Shown here: positions 49,277-61,068 of the stretch, in pieces
Position numbering within the stretch: the stretch's first letter is position 1
Layout: each line of letters starts with the position of its first letter
Assembly (NCBI GenBank): GCA_023078555.1
Contig: CM041202.1
Location: 744,001 to 808,000, forward strand
Reading direction: 5' to 3'
DNA length: 64,000 bases
From: Ulva prolifera
Taxonomy: Eukaryota; Chlorophyta; Ulvophyceae; Ulvales; Ulvaceae
Position numbers and translations under genes: made by a program
The notes under the pieces: generated by a model
Seen by the model: the letters and a program-made list of their open reading frames with translations, nothing else
Database searches by the model: none
What the model was told of the DNA's origin: nothing

Positions 49277-52200
49277 TCACCGCGCCGACGCAGAGGCACG
49301 ACCGCGCGGCGCGGCGGCGGCGGCGGGGCTGCCGACGATTTCGGCGTTGAGGGCCTCGAGGTCGGTCTGCTGCGCGCGGAGCATGCTGCGGTGCGCTGTG
49401 AGCTTGGCGAGCGCGAGGCGCTGCAGCTGCGCGTAGTGCCAGTCCTCGATCGCGTCGAGCTGTGCGACCGAGAGGTCGTCGAGGCCGGCACCGAGGAGCT
49501 GGTGCACCTGCAGCATGCATGCTCGCGTGAGCACTGAGCGGACAGCCGATGCCGAGGAGCTGGTGCACATGTGTTACGCAAAGTTGTGTGGCCGGCGAGA
49601 GGGTGTAGCCGCGATTCCCGTGTCAGCATTGCACTGGCAGAGCCGCTGCAGTAGACCCCGGGGGGGGGGGGGGGGGGGGGGGGCAAGAATAGGTTTGTGT
49701 CCACAGGAACCATCACAAAGGCCACAAGACAGGAGCAGCATCCGGAGCTGCCGCAGGTGCAGGCATGGGGCATCCCGGGGACAAGCCTCAGGGGCGGGGG
49801 CGTGCCGTGATGCCGAGGTCGGTGGCTTTGGTGAACTCCGGTGTCGCGACGGCTGCGGCTGTGGCTTGAGGGACGGCGCCGGGGGCCGCCGGCTGTGCTG
49901 CGGCCGCGCTAAGCGGCGCTTGGGGTGCCTGCACACAACGCCACCTGTCACCACGCTCGCAAGGACGTCGCACTTCGCACAGCAGGATGTGGCATGCATG
50001 CGCACGCCCCCTCGCCCCGCGGTAGCTGCTGTCGAAGCAACTGGCGCCTGTGAACAACACATGCGCACCGCCATGCATGGACATGCGGAGCCAATGCCAA
50101 AGCACACAGGAACAGCACAGCCTCAATCGTCGTGTGAATCGCGGGGAATATCTCCTCACATACAGCACGCAGCGCACCTCATGCGTGCCGCTGTGCCACC
50201 CCTCCCGCGGCCCCCGCGTCGCCGCGGCCGCCTCCCGCGCCCGCGCGCCGCTGCTGCTCGTGCTGAGCAGCCGCTCGTCCGAGTGTGAGCCGAGGCGGCC
50301 GAGATCCGACAGCGCCCGGGCCCCCTGGTGCAGCCCCTCTCCAAGGCCTCCCTCCGCAGGCGTAGGACCCCCATCGCTGCCCGGGTCGTTCATTCCCCCC
50401 ACCCTCTGAAACACGTGCCGGCCCTTGTCCGCCGCACTCAAGCTGCAGCTCGCGCTCAGCGGCACGCTGCTGTGCGCGCTGTGCTGTATCTGCTTGGACC
50501 CCCCCGCACCCCGCCGGTGCTCTGCACCCCCCTCGCTGCCGCTGACGCGGTCCACAGGGTTGTGTACGCCGCCGTTGTCCCCGGAGTGGTGCGCCGGCGA
50601 CGCGCACATGCTCGCTGCAGCGTCCGGCGCGCCATCCTCTGCAGGCGCTGCCGGTTGCCACGCCGTGCTCTGCCCGTGGCCGGTGCTGCCCTGGCTGCTC
50701 GCGGGCGTGCTGCCCGTGCTGTGCTCTGCGGCACCCGCGTACGCGCGTGCGCCCTGTGAGAGCGGCGAAGCGCGCTTGGACGTGGCCGGGGTGGCCGCGC
50801 CGCCCGAGTGCGGCCCGCCACTGTGGTGCGGCGACAGCAGCGGGTGGGACTCGAGCGGCACGCGCCCCAGGCTGCTGATGATCGCGCGCGTGAGCCACGC
50901 GGCCCCCCCGCCACGGGCCTGCCGCTGCTTCCCCGTCGCCGCTGTGCCGCGGTTCGTCGGCGAGGTGGCTGTGCTCTTGGCGCCGCTGCGCGGCGGCGGC
51001 GGCGACGCGGCGCCGCCGTCCCCCCGCGGCGACCCGGTCGTCGCGCGCGCGGTGTGCGGCCGCGGCGACAGGTTCGCCCGCACGCGGCTCAACTGGCCGC
51101 TGAGCTTCCACAGCGGCAGCGCGACGTCGGCCGCGGAAGCCGGGCGGCTCGTCTGCGTGCTGGTCCGAGCCGCGGACGGCGCCGGGGACGCGGCAGCGCT
51201 CCGCGTGGCCTCCAGGTTGGCCGACGCAAGCGCCGTCGAGATCTCCGCAGTGTCGTAGTGGCTCACGAGGGTGTTCCCATCGGCGTGCTGACTGGGCACG
51301 GGCGGGTGTGAGGCCGCCGCAGCGCCTCCGGGCGGGCTCGGGCCTCCGGAGTCCGGAAGCTTGCGCGCGCTCCGCGCTCCGTCCCCTGCGCCTTTGCCCA
51401 CCTGCTGCTGCAGATGCTGTGCGATGCTGTGCGGGGGCGCAGTCTCGGTGTGCAGCCGGCTGCGGCCCCGCGCCGACAGCGGCGGCGAGCGGTGCCGCGG
51501 CCGCACGATCGGCCCCTCCATCAGGAATTGAATCGCCTCCCCCTTCGTCCAGCCCCCTCGGCCGCGCCCCGCTGGCCGCAGCGACGCCGCGCTGTCCTCC
51601 ACCGGCTGCGATACCGCAGCACTTGCCTCTTTCCCACTCACATTGGGCTTCCGCACCCAGTACCCGCTCAGCGTGGCACCTTGCCCCGGCTTCACCTGTG
51701 CGGGCAACGGCGGCGCCGCGGCGCCCGGAGCCCGCAGCGGCGCACCTTTTGGCCGCCGCAACGCTGGTACTGCGGCCCGGAGGATCGTCGCCGGCCTCGG
51801 CCACGATCCGCCGCCTGCCCCCGGCACCCGCCCCTCCCGCCGCCCACTGCCACGCTTCGCGCTCCCCCGGCTCGACCCCCGCGACAGCCGCCGCTGTGGC
51901 GGCTGGCCAGCCCCCCCCGCCCGGCCCTCCCGGCCGTTCTTCACAACCCCTCCCTCCTTCACAACCGAGCCCCCGCCGTCCACCGACAACCGCCGCATGC
52001 GCCCCTCCATCGGCCCCGTCCCCTCCAGTTCCCCGCTCCCCCCCTCCCCCTCAGATACGTCCTCTCCTTCCCTCCACCCGGCCTCTGAATCTGACGCAGT
52101 GTCATCCACGGAGTAGTCTTCGGACATCACGTCACTCAGCCGCGCCCCCGCGACGCTGTGCCCCGGCCCGTCGCCGTAATTGGCCACCGAAGCCACATCA

Positions 52201-55200
52201 AACAGCACGTCCCCGACCGGCTGGGCCGTCAGCGCCGTGCTCCCGGACGGCGCCTTATCAGCACTGATGTGGTGCGGGTACTCCGGGTGGCCCGGCGCGT
52301 CGAGCGCCCGAGGGTCCACCGGCACCGACAGGCTCCCCGACGCCCCCGCATGCATGGTGCTCCCTCCGCCGTTTGGGCTGTCATACATCCCGGAATCGTA
52401 CGAGGTCAGCGACTGGCTGCCGTCGTGGGAGCGTGGGTCCACCGGCACGGTGATGACAGTGTCACTCTTGCCGAGCATTGACCCCCGCGCGTCCGGCGAC
52501 ACGTCGGCGGGGGCTGGGACGGTCGACCCGGACTGCCGGTCGCCGCTGCGGCCGCCGCCGCCGCCGCCGTCGCGGGCCGCGCCGCGTGCTGCGTCGCGCT
52601 CCGCGATCGCCTCCTGGATCAGCTGCGCCGCGGCGGTCTCGGCGTCCTCGATCGCGGCGCGGCGGGCGGCACGCACGGCGGCGGCGGCGGCCGCGTTGTC
52701 CGCCTCTTTCGCGACGTCCAGCGGCGACTCATTGGCCTTGTTCACCGCGAACGGACTCGCGCCTGCACAACACTGTAAACAGTGGTCCCCAGCAGCGCCT
52801 CGGCGACGGTGTGTCACGGCCAGGCTGCGGCAATGTGGTTGTTTGGGCTCTGCCATACAATCCCGCTGCGGCGGTACGTATCCCCCGCACTCCACCACCA
52901 CAGTGGCACTGGCACCAGCTGCTGCACTTCATGCACAATCGGCACCAACATCCCCCCAGGAGCTGCTTCACGTCACAGACCCCGCACTACAGCCATCACT
53001 GCACGGAGGCATCGAGCACCCCACACGCCAGTATCGCCGCACCGTGTGCAATCAGCGACTCGCAGACCGTGGCGCAGCCGGCGCGCGCCGCGAGGTGCAG
53101 GGCCGCGTTGCCGTGCACGTCGGCGCGCGTCAGCGCCTCCCGCACCGCCGCGGCCGACGTGAACCGCAGAATCATCTTCCACAGGATGTCCGCGGGGGAG
53201 GTGCACGCGATCATGAGCGCGCTCAGGCCGGAGCGGTTCGTGGCCGTGATCGAGGCTCCCGCGGAGAGGAGGTGCACGATCGGGGACGACGGCGTGCTCG
53301 GGTCCTGTGCGGAGCGGTGCATTGCAAACATCAGCGCCTGTAGCCACACATGAAGCGTCAGCATGCACAGCGGGGAACGTGAAAGCGGCATGCTCGGCTG
53401 CTGCTGCGTCGCTGTGCGCAGACCTGACCGGCCCCAGGGCCGATGGCGGAACCGAGGCAAGACAACCCACACAAGGGGCCAGGCTGCGTCCAGTGCATGC
53501 ATAAACCGGGGGGCGTGGCAGCCTAAGCAAGACACCTGCATCACACGGGCTGGGTGCGAGCAGGATAGACAGACTCATGCAATGCAGAGGTAGGAGAGGG
53601 ATCCAGGGGTCACAGCCTCCACCGGGGATGAAAAGAGGGCAGCGAAGGGAGCAGGCGGGCCAGGGCTGCACGGCCAGAGCGCAGGGCAGCGCGGAACGGC
53701 ATGGCTAGAGGGGGCGGGAAGGCGCACGGTGTCGCCGTTGTTGTTGGGGATGTCGACGTCGCCGCCACGGGCGTTCAGGGACTTGATCATCTGCGCCGTC
53801 ATCGTCGAGTCCCCATGCAGCACCGCCATGTGCAGCGGCGTGTTGCCGGTGAAAGCCTGCACACCACAGCCACCGGGCGTGAGCATTGGTGTCGTGGGAG
53901 TGTACTGGGGCTGGCAAGCGTGGCAGTGTTGATGGCCAGCGGTGTCTGATTGGTGTTCTGTGTTAAAATAGGCCGGCAGCATCGATGGGGAAACGCGCCA
54001 GCACAGCAATGCCACCAGATGCTGATACACGTCAGACCTGACCATGGCTGCCGTGCAGTGGTGTTGTTGTGTGTGGAGTAGCGCGGTGGCTGGCGAAGGT
54101 GGTGTTCCGTTTCGTGCCGTGTGCGTGCATCCTGAGGTGCCTCTGGCCTCCCCGGCTGTGCTGCTGTAGCAAAGCAGGCAGCGGCCAACTGTGTGTGGGT
54201 GGGTGCATGCGTGTGTGAGTGTGTGGGTGGGTGCATGCGTGTGTGAGTGTGTGGGTGGGTGCATGCGTGGACCAGGGTTTGAGTGGCTTTGGTGAGTTGG
54301 GGGTTTTGGCTCAGGTGTTGTGTGTGCATGTACGCAACCTGAGGTCCTGCCTTCCAACCCAACAACAACGAATTTAACAACAACAAGGAAGTGGGATGGT
54401 GCTGGCTGTGGTGTCTGCCAGGTCAAGCTGCAAACACAGCACAAGTGATGACACCTGATCACTGCAGCCTCCTTCGTTTCAGGGCTCTGCAGAGAAGTTG
54501 CACTCTGCCCTGCGGCCCGGGGATGCCCCCACTGTCCTGCAGTCCCACGACGGCCACGACAGCGTCTCGCAGATGGCATGCGGCCTGGTCAAATCCACCG
54601 CTCCTATTCCGTCTTGCGGGTATCTACGCCAGCCCAGTTTGTGTCGACTAATAATAATTACGCCGGCTGGATTCCGGTCGTGGCATGGGCAGCCGCGCTC
54701 ACGGCGGGCGGCAGACAGGGTGACACCACCGCGAGCTAGCGCCCCGCAGCAGCGCCTGTCCAGGTGCACCACGGCTCATCTCGACTGAGCTAGGATGTCC
54801 CTCGAGCCGGGCACAGGCGATCACCTAATACCGTCGCTCGTTCCGATGCGGGTATGTACCGAATGCGGGCAAGTGTGCGTGCGCTCCGTAATGCCTCGGG
54901 CCTCGCCACGTCACACCTGCCACAGAGGACCCTACGGCATGCGACGTCGGAATTTCACGATGGGTCGCCATGCATCCGCGCCATGCGTGCGTGCGGTGTC
55001 GAAAGTGCCGCTAACGCTTTGCAAAAGCCAAAGCCATGCAGCGAGGTGGACCGCATTCTCTTCGATCGTGTTCATGGGTGCGGGCCCGGACCCCGGTCAG
55101 AGTGGGATGCGCATGGCGAGGGCCGTGCATGTGCTGCCACGAGACCATGCTGTCCACACAGCGGCATCATCACGTCTGAGGGTCACCCCGCACACAACTG

Positions 55201-58200
55201 TGGTGAGCCTGGCCTGGTGGGTCGGCCACACATGTTGTGATCACACGGATTGCCATGCATGGCATCTGTCGTACTAGAGGTGGTGTCACACAAGATTACA
55301 GTAGACCAATGAGTATAAGTTTAGTATTGATTACATCTGAACTAGCTGGCCATTGCCCCAGAACTCCCACAGTTCTGCAACCACCAGAAGCACCCCGCTC
55401 CTCACCTCACCACCACCATAGGCACACGTGAAATGCATGCTCATGCTCTGAGACACTGCAACGTCTGACGCAGTTGTGCCTCTGCACTTGGCTGGGCAGC
55501 AGCAGGAGGGGCGCACAGCAGGGCAGCAGCTTCTGCTTGCCATCCCTCCTGCTCCATGCATGCAAGCAGGACATTAAGTGTGCTAGATTGCTTTCTAGGA
55601 GGAGTGCACCCTGTGATCACATGTCATTGAAGCCTGTGCACATCCCACAGACCTCAACACACTCCTGCACCTGGCACCACCTCCACTGCGAGCAACGCAC
55701 ATGCAGGCACATGCATGCAGGCCCGTGCACTGTTCAGGGAGAAGCACATGGCAACAGAACTACTTCTATCTGCCTCAGATGCCCGTGCAGATGGCCATGG
55801 TGTGCCAATCCAGATACGTGCAGCATTCTATGTGTTGCATTGAATCGCGGATGCCCATCACAGCAGCGGGGGGTGTGACAAGCTGTAGCAACATGATTGT
55901 GCACAGGCTGCATCCACAGTTGCAGTGGCAGCTGGGTGGCAGCCCATGGACTGGGCAGAGGTCAGGTGAGGTATGCAGCTCAAGCTCAAGCTTGGCCTCC
56001 GCAGCCCGCCCTGCCCCAGCACAGATGCCCAGCACAGATGCCGAATGAACCACCCCCTGCCCAGCACAGATGACGAATGAGCCACCCCCACCTGACGAAG
56101 CGGACCAGGACCATGACCAGAACTCACAGCGAGCCCGCATAGCTCACAGCCCCCCAGATCTCCAGGCCTGACCCGAGATAGCTCACAGGCCTCATCAGGG
56201 CTACTTGCAGCCATCCTCATGCACGTGCTCAGCACCCCAGCCCCACACCTCACAAAATCGGAGCACACGGCACCTATGCAGTTTTGTGCACTGGGGGTCA
56301 AGCTGTGACGAAGTGATTGGGGCACCCCTCTGCTCTGCAGAACTGATGTGGCATGGCTGGCTGGCTTTGGCTGACTTTCTGTGCGATGTGACAAACAGAA
56401 TCACACAGGACATGGACACACACAGACACACACATAGCTGCGCAGCTGCTGGCATCATCTGCTGGCATCATCAGCCCACGTGGCTGCTGCAGCTGAGCAG
56501 CTGGCCCAGCAGCAGAGGATGGCAGAGGCCCATTGCGAGCCCGGACATGCATGGCCATGCCAGGTTGCAGCAACAGCAGCCTGCCAGGCAGCACGGCACA
56601 GGAGGTTGGCACAGGAGGTTGCATCCCCCACCACCACGCGATTGGACCAGCCTGCCCACCCAACAAAGCACACAACAGGCCTCCATGATGCCATACTCCA
56701 GCCATGGACCAAGCAACCATTGGCATAGCGGCCTGCACTGGGATCCTCCTCCGCGGAATTCCCAGCCCTGCCTCTCTGCGCAGTGACACAGCAACAGGGC
56801 AGCCCATGAAGCACAAGCATTGCCTTGCCTTGCTGCCAAGGCAGTACTGCTGCCTTGGCAGCATCGCGCATGCATGCCCAAGTATGCTCACTTCTGCACA
56901 GCTGCAAGTGTTTGTGCCTGCCGTGTGCATGCCACACATGCGGCAGCTGTGCCTGGGCCCGGCCTCACAGGGCCCCCTGCTGCAGCCCCACCACCCCCAC
57001 CAATCCCCACTGCGGCTGGTGCTCCCAGATGCAGCAGAGGACGTCTGTGATGTCCCCGATGTCCCCAGCGGGAGGTGCCAGGCGCTGCTGCTGCTGCTAC
57101 AGACAGCCTGCCCTGGGGCAGGTGGGGGTGGGGGTTCTACAATCCTTAAGCATGTACACCCCTTCAGGATCCCACCTCCCCGGGCCGTAGTGTGGTAGTG
57201 TGGTAGTGTTGGTAGTGTTGGGGGTGGCTAAGCACCTTGGCAGGCAGGCTCAAGGCAGGCTCAAGACAATGGTGGCGTAGGGCGGATCGCGGATGCATCT
57301 ACACTGTCTGCTTTCACAAGCGGGGGGCTCTAGATCTGCGAACCTCGCGGAAGACGCATGGTGCGTCAGGGTGTGCACTGGGAACGCCTGCTCCCCCGAG
57401 CCTGCCGCGACACACGCAGGGAGCGCCAACGGGAGGGGCGAGAGCGAGGTTCCGCCCAGCCCACTGGACAGGGATGGACGTCTCAGCCGCCAAGACTGCG
57501 TCGCACGTAACAAATACGGAGACGGAAATGTCGTGGCACGTTGTCTTGACTCGGGCATAAGTAACTTGCTTACATAATAAGCTTGCAAATGCAAGGCAGT
57601 TCGAGTCATCACATTGATTCGGGCAGCCGAGCGGTCGAATTGACGCGACAGGAGGTGTAGGGCACATAACAGACAACCAGCAACTGAGCTCTGCAAGCTG
57701 CGTGGAAGCTATTGTGCAGGGACTGACAGGCACTGGGTGTGTCGTGACAGGACGCGTCAGATGTGAGCCGGCATTCTCAATGAAACACATACAAGCTTGA
57801 TGATCAGGAGGTATTGAGGACATCCCCCCGCACATTGCAAAAGCGTGGTCGCAGCAGTCACCGGATGCCACTAGATGGCGATAGAACCAGTACGTACGAT
57901 ATGTCGTGCATGTGATAATCGCTGATGATGCGACGACAGCTGACGCCAGGGCAACAACACTGCGGGCACCGGTGTAGCAATGCGTAAGCGCGTGCGAACG
58001 CTCGGAGCAGGCACAAACTAGAAGCAGAAGTGCAAAATCAAAACGATCTTAGTGCATGCGAGCTGTGCCACGGCGAGTGTCCACGGCGTTGGGGGCTATG
58101 CATAACCGGCCAACTGTCATCCGCTTCACCCCGCAGAGCCTGTCGAGATAGACATCTGCAACAGCTTCTATAGCAATCCATATTGCTCAGAGCCTGGGAT

Positions 58201-58520
58201 CACACCTTGGCTTGCAGAGCCGGAGACGCGCCGAGCTGAAGAAGTTCTGAAACGACAGACGTGAATCCACGCCTGGCCGCTAGTTCAAGAGGGCGAGAGA
58301 TGTTCCCCTTGGGATCAGTAACCTGGCAATGATCTAGCAGACCATCACCGCAGGCTTCCTGAAAACCTGGCGCGGCAATGCAGGTGTTCAGCCGGTCAAG
58401 AGCGTAAGCCTCTGTTGCGGATACCAGCGCCGACAAGAAAGCTGCCATAACATCTTTGGCACTCATTTCACAAGCAATGGCGCTTGAAAAGCAGCCACTG
58501 CCGTCAAGCACTCTCCAGAC
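49277..58520 (-). CDS. Ankyrin-repeat protein with very long disordered tail, 5' end uncertain
   Basis: Six exons on the - strand join in phase: 58520-58206, 53856-53728, 53337-53043, 52762-50178, 49928-49806 and 49507-49277. They give 3678 nt, 1225 residues plus TGA. Ankyrin repeats cover about residues 76-265: RPLELAARRGF, NTPLHMAVLHGD, an ALMFA repeat with HLLSAGA, LSALMIAC, NAALHLAARAG and the closing ESPLDVAKEAD. An Ala/Arg/Glu helix of about 45 residues follows, then some 780 residues rich in Ser, Pro, Gly and Ala, almost surely disordered, with two VPVDPR motifs. The C-terminal exon encodes a predicted helical or coiled-coil end (LSVAQLDAIEDWHYAQL). Ankyrin repeats bind proteins; the partner is unknown. 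The exon 5 to 6 junction needs a GC donor at 49805; otherwise exon 5 ends at a stop at 49788. The intron before exon 2 is 4.3 kb. Upstream exons are not secured. Confidence 0.75.
49660..49683 (-). repeat. Poly-G run of 24 (poly-C on the ankyrin sense strand)
   Basis: Twenty-four consecutive G on the + strand inside the last intron of the ankyrin gene, so the sense strand reads poly-C. Confidence 0.95.
54191..54269. repeat. 28-bp minisatellite, 2.8 copies
   Basis: Two full perfect copies (54191-54218 and 54219-54246) and a partial third of a G/T-rich unit containing GGGTGGGTGCATGCGTG. It lies in the long first visible intron of the ankyrin gene. Confidence 0.9.
56484..57121 (+). CDS. Possible exons of an unidentified + strand gene inside the ankyrin intron
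   Basis: Two exon-like blocks: one ending at 56563 before a GT donor, encoding a Gln/Ala-rich piece with CEPGHAWPCQ; and 56902-57121, bounded by CACAG and a GTGGGG donor, encoding about 73 residues including LVLPDAAEDVCDVPDVPS and LLLLLQTACPGAG. Both have coding-like composition, but no domain is recognised and their phases were not matched. They lie opposite the 4.3-kb ankyrin intron, so they would be a nested antisense gene, or that intron may be wrongly joined. Confidence 0.25.
56831..56863. other. Perfect 14-bp hairpin with 5-nt loop
   Basis: TGCTGCCAAGGCAG (56831-56844) is the exact reverse complement of 56850-56863, around the loop TACTG. It sits between the two possible + strand exon blocks, inside the long ankyrin intron. 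Confidence 0.7.
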
Positions 58521-61068
58521 CTATGCTAAACCAATGTCAGGCGCACGCAACGGTGTCTGGCGGTACTTGGCGTAGTATGACACTGACCATTGCACAAACA
58601 TGTCAATTCAATGGAGCACTGTCCACTGATGCGGTATGTCTCGTATGAGCAAGCATTGTGACAGTTCCTGACAATTCAGGCTGTGTATGTCAGCAGAGCC
58701 GAGCATGCATACCGCGATCTCCATGCATGTCGCGCGCTGGAACAGAATGACTGTAGCTGCCATGCACAGCCATGCATTGCCGCGAGCGCAGCAAAAATGG
58801 CCAGCGCCGTCGATGCATCGTACTGTTTGGTCGACATGGTGCAGCCGCGAGCACAGCAACGGTCAGCGCACGCCACACCCCAAACGTTCTGTCCTCTGAC
58901 AATGATATCGGTTGCACCATGCATCATCATGGCCGACCATACATGCGCTGCTCCTGCATGATGCCGTCCTCCAGCATGAGTGCATCAGCAAGCATTGCCG
59001 TCCGAGACAAGGTGGGTTTCAGAGGCACTGGCAGTACGAGCCAGTCATTCGATTCAAGAACTCGTAAAGTCTTCTTCGGTCCAAGATCTGCTTTACTGAC
59101 ACCGGAGAGGTGAAACAGATGTGTCCCCGTAGGAACCAGCCGGCCGATTACAGTCGAACGTGCCAGCCAGGTCAATTAAGGACATCTCCCTGGCGGCTGA
59201 TCAGCTGTACGTACCAGTGCTACGCCATTTTATCTTGAAAATGTCGTGTGAAATCGTTCAGTCAAGCCTGATCGGCCCCGTGCCGAACCACTGCTTGTCA
59301 ACGAGCATGGGCCTGTCTGCACCCTTGGTTGGGACGATGCACTGTGCGGGATGAACCTCTGACGTTGAGCTGCTTTCCTTGCAATTTCCTTCAAATACGC
59401 AGCTGAAGCTAGGCGGGGCAACAACACGAAGAGATATCTCGACGACAGCTGCGACCAGCACTCGTCCATGCACACGTTACTATTGCCGGACCAGTCGTGA
59501 GATAGGTTCACAGTTGGCGCTGCACACATATGCTATATAACTCGCAGTGCCGTAAGCGCTGTGTCATCTTGCGTTCTATGACTGCACTCTGCAGCTACGC
59601 TTGTCCACGGGTATGGCTAAAACGTTGTGCGAAGGTTGTGATTACCTTGATACCTGAGCAGCTAGATGGGGTAAAAGACCACAGGCTCGAATGCTGACAG
59701 GCTGTCTTGGTTGTCAAGTCTTCTTGGTGTGCCAGCTCTGGCAGCAGGGCTCAAATAGATGGCCATTATGGGGTGTTCTGCAACATCCTGACCTGATTCG
59801 CTGCACTTCTGCGAATGTTGCAGAAGAGCAGCTACAGATCATTTATCGGAGAACTGGTGATATCTTGTTCACTTGACAGCCAGTCACATACCCAGCATGC
59901 CCGCTCCAGGGCTCTTTGAAAATGATGTACAAGCCCGGCTTGTGGGCAAGCTCAGCCGGGTCACGTGTTCACTGTAGGTCATCCATCACAGCAGGACTGG
60001 TGTTTCGGTCCCGCGTGAAGTCTTGCAATCCCAACATGCACCAATAGCACTGGACGACCGCGTCACCCCCGATGGACCACCACACCATAGATCACAGAGG
60101 CGTGCAAGCCGCACAGACTGATACATCTGAGGATCCTTGAGAACAAATTACAGCAGATGCAATCCCGATGAAGTGTAATACCACAAACCTCCTATAGTAA
60201 ATACACTAGTCTCAGGGTGACGCAATTCAAATGTCTCCTGGGTAATCACCTACGCCACTGTCACCCGACAAAGCAAGAGCGGCACATATCACAGACACAG
60301 CCGCTGTGCTTGGTTCAGGGGCTCTCTGCACTGCATACAGCCGCTGCAACGTGATGTCCGTCAAAGAGGGCCTGCACTGTTACCCACACACGCGGTGTTC
60401 TCAGCATCAGTCCCTTACAACCAGTGCTTTGCAAGCAAACAGTGTTACTGCACTGCGCCGAGTTACACTGAGAGCATGCTGCCTGTAGCAGAGCGCCGGT
60501 GCCACGACGGCGAGGCCAGCTCTTGGAAACTGCCTGAACAGCTTCACCGCAGCCCCAGCTCCAACGCACAGCCAGACCAAACAAAACGCCTCAGTGTGGC
60601 GCAGCGTGCCGCCAAAGCGCACTGCGGCTGCAGCACTGCATATGCCTCCACTGCATCACCTCAGTGTCATGCACCCCAACATCTCTTCATAACCTCGGCC
60701 AAGGCGTGCGACCTCGCACACACACAACGGCCGCGGTGCGTGAGCTCAAGCCACGACGAGCCCGCACACAACCACCCAATACTCGCATACTACCATCATT
60801 GCAAAACAGGGAACAGGCTCCATGCGTAGTCTGCGAAGAGTTGGTCACTTGCCGCCTCAAATGGCGAGTCTCACGTGACAATTTTCGCTCATTTCAAAGA
60901 ACCCCGCGCCGAGTCGAGCCCGGCCGCAACTGCATGGACCCCTCCCCACCTGCTTCACCGCTGGCGCAATGATTTCTCCACTGGCTTTGAGCACAGTTGT
61001 CCTCGGAACTGCCCCAAAGCACACCGCGACCCACGGCCACGCTGCGGGGACAAATCAGACGCCACGGC
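58521..61068. other. Region between the ankyrin and prenyltransferase genes, one possible exon
   Basis: On the - strand 59175-58927 is open and looks coding (for example LVLPVPLKPTLSRTAMLADA), and may be an upstream exon of the ankyrin gene; its 3' donor (GTATGG) would leave phase 2, which does not fit the phase-0 start at 58520. A second coding-like stretch begins at an ATG at 59529. From 59.6 to 60.9 kb nothing recognisable was found. Confidence 0.3.

Noticed and set aside
50179..51804. 541-codon - strand ORF and several long + strand ORFs (50425-51258, 51308-52267)
   Set aside because: They overlap the 2.6-kb ankyrin exon in other frames. Their composition (Arg/Ala/Pro-rich) is what GC-rich coding DNA gives in shadow frames, and they link to no phase-matched neighbour.
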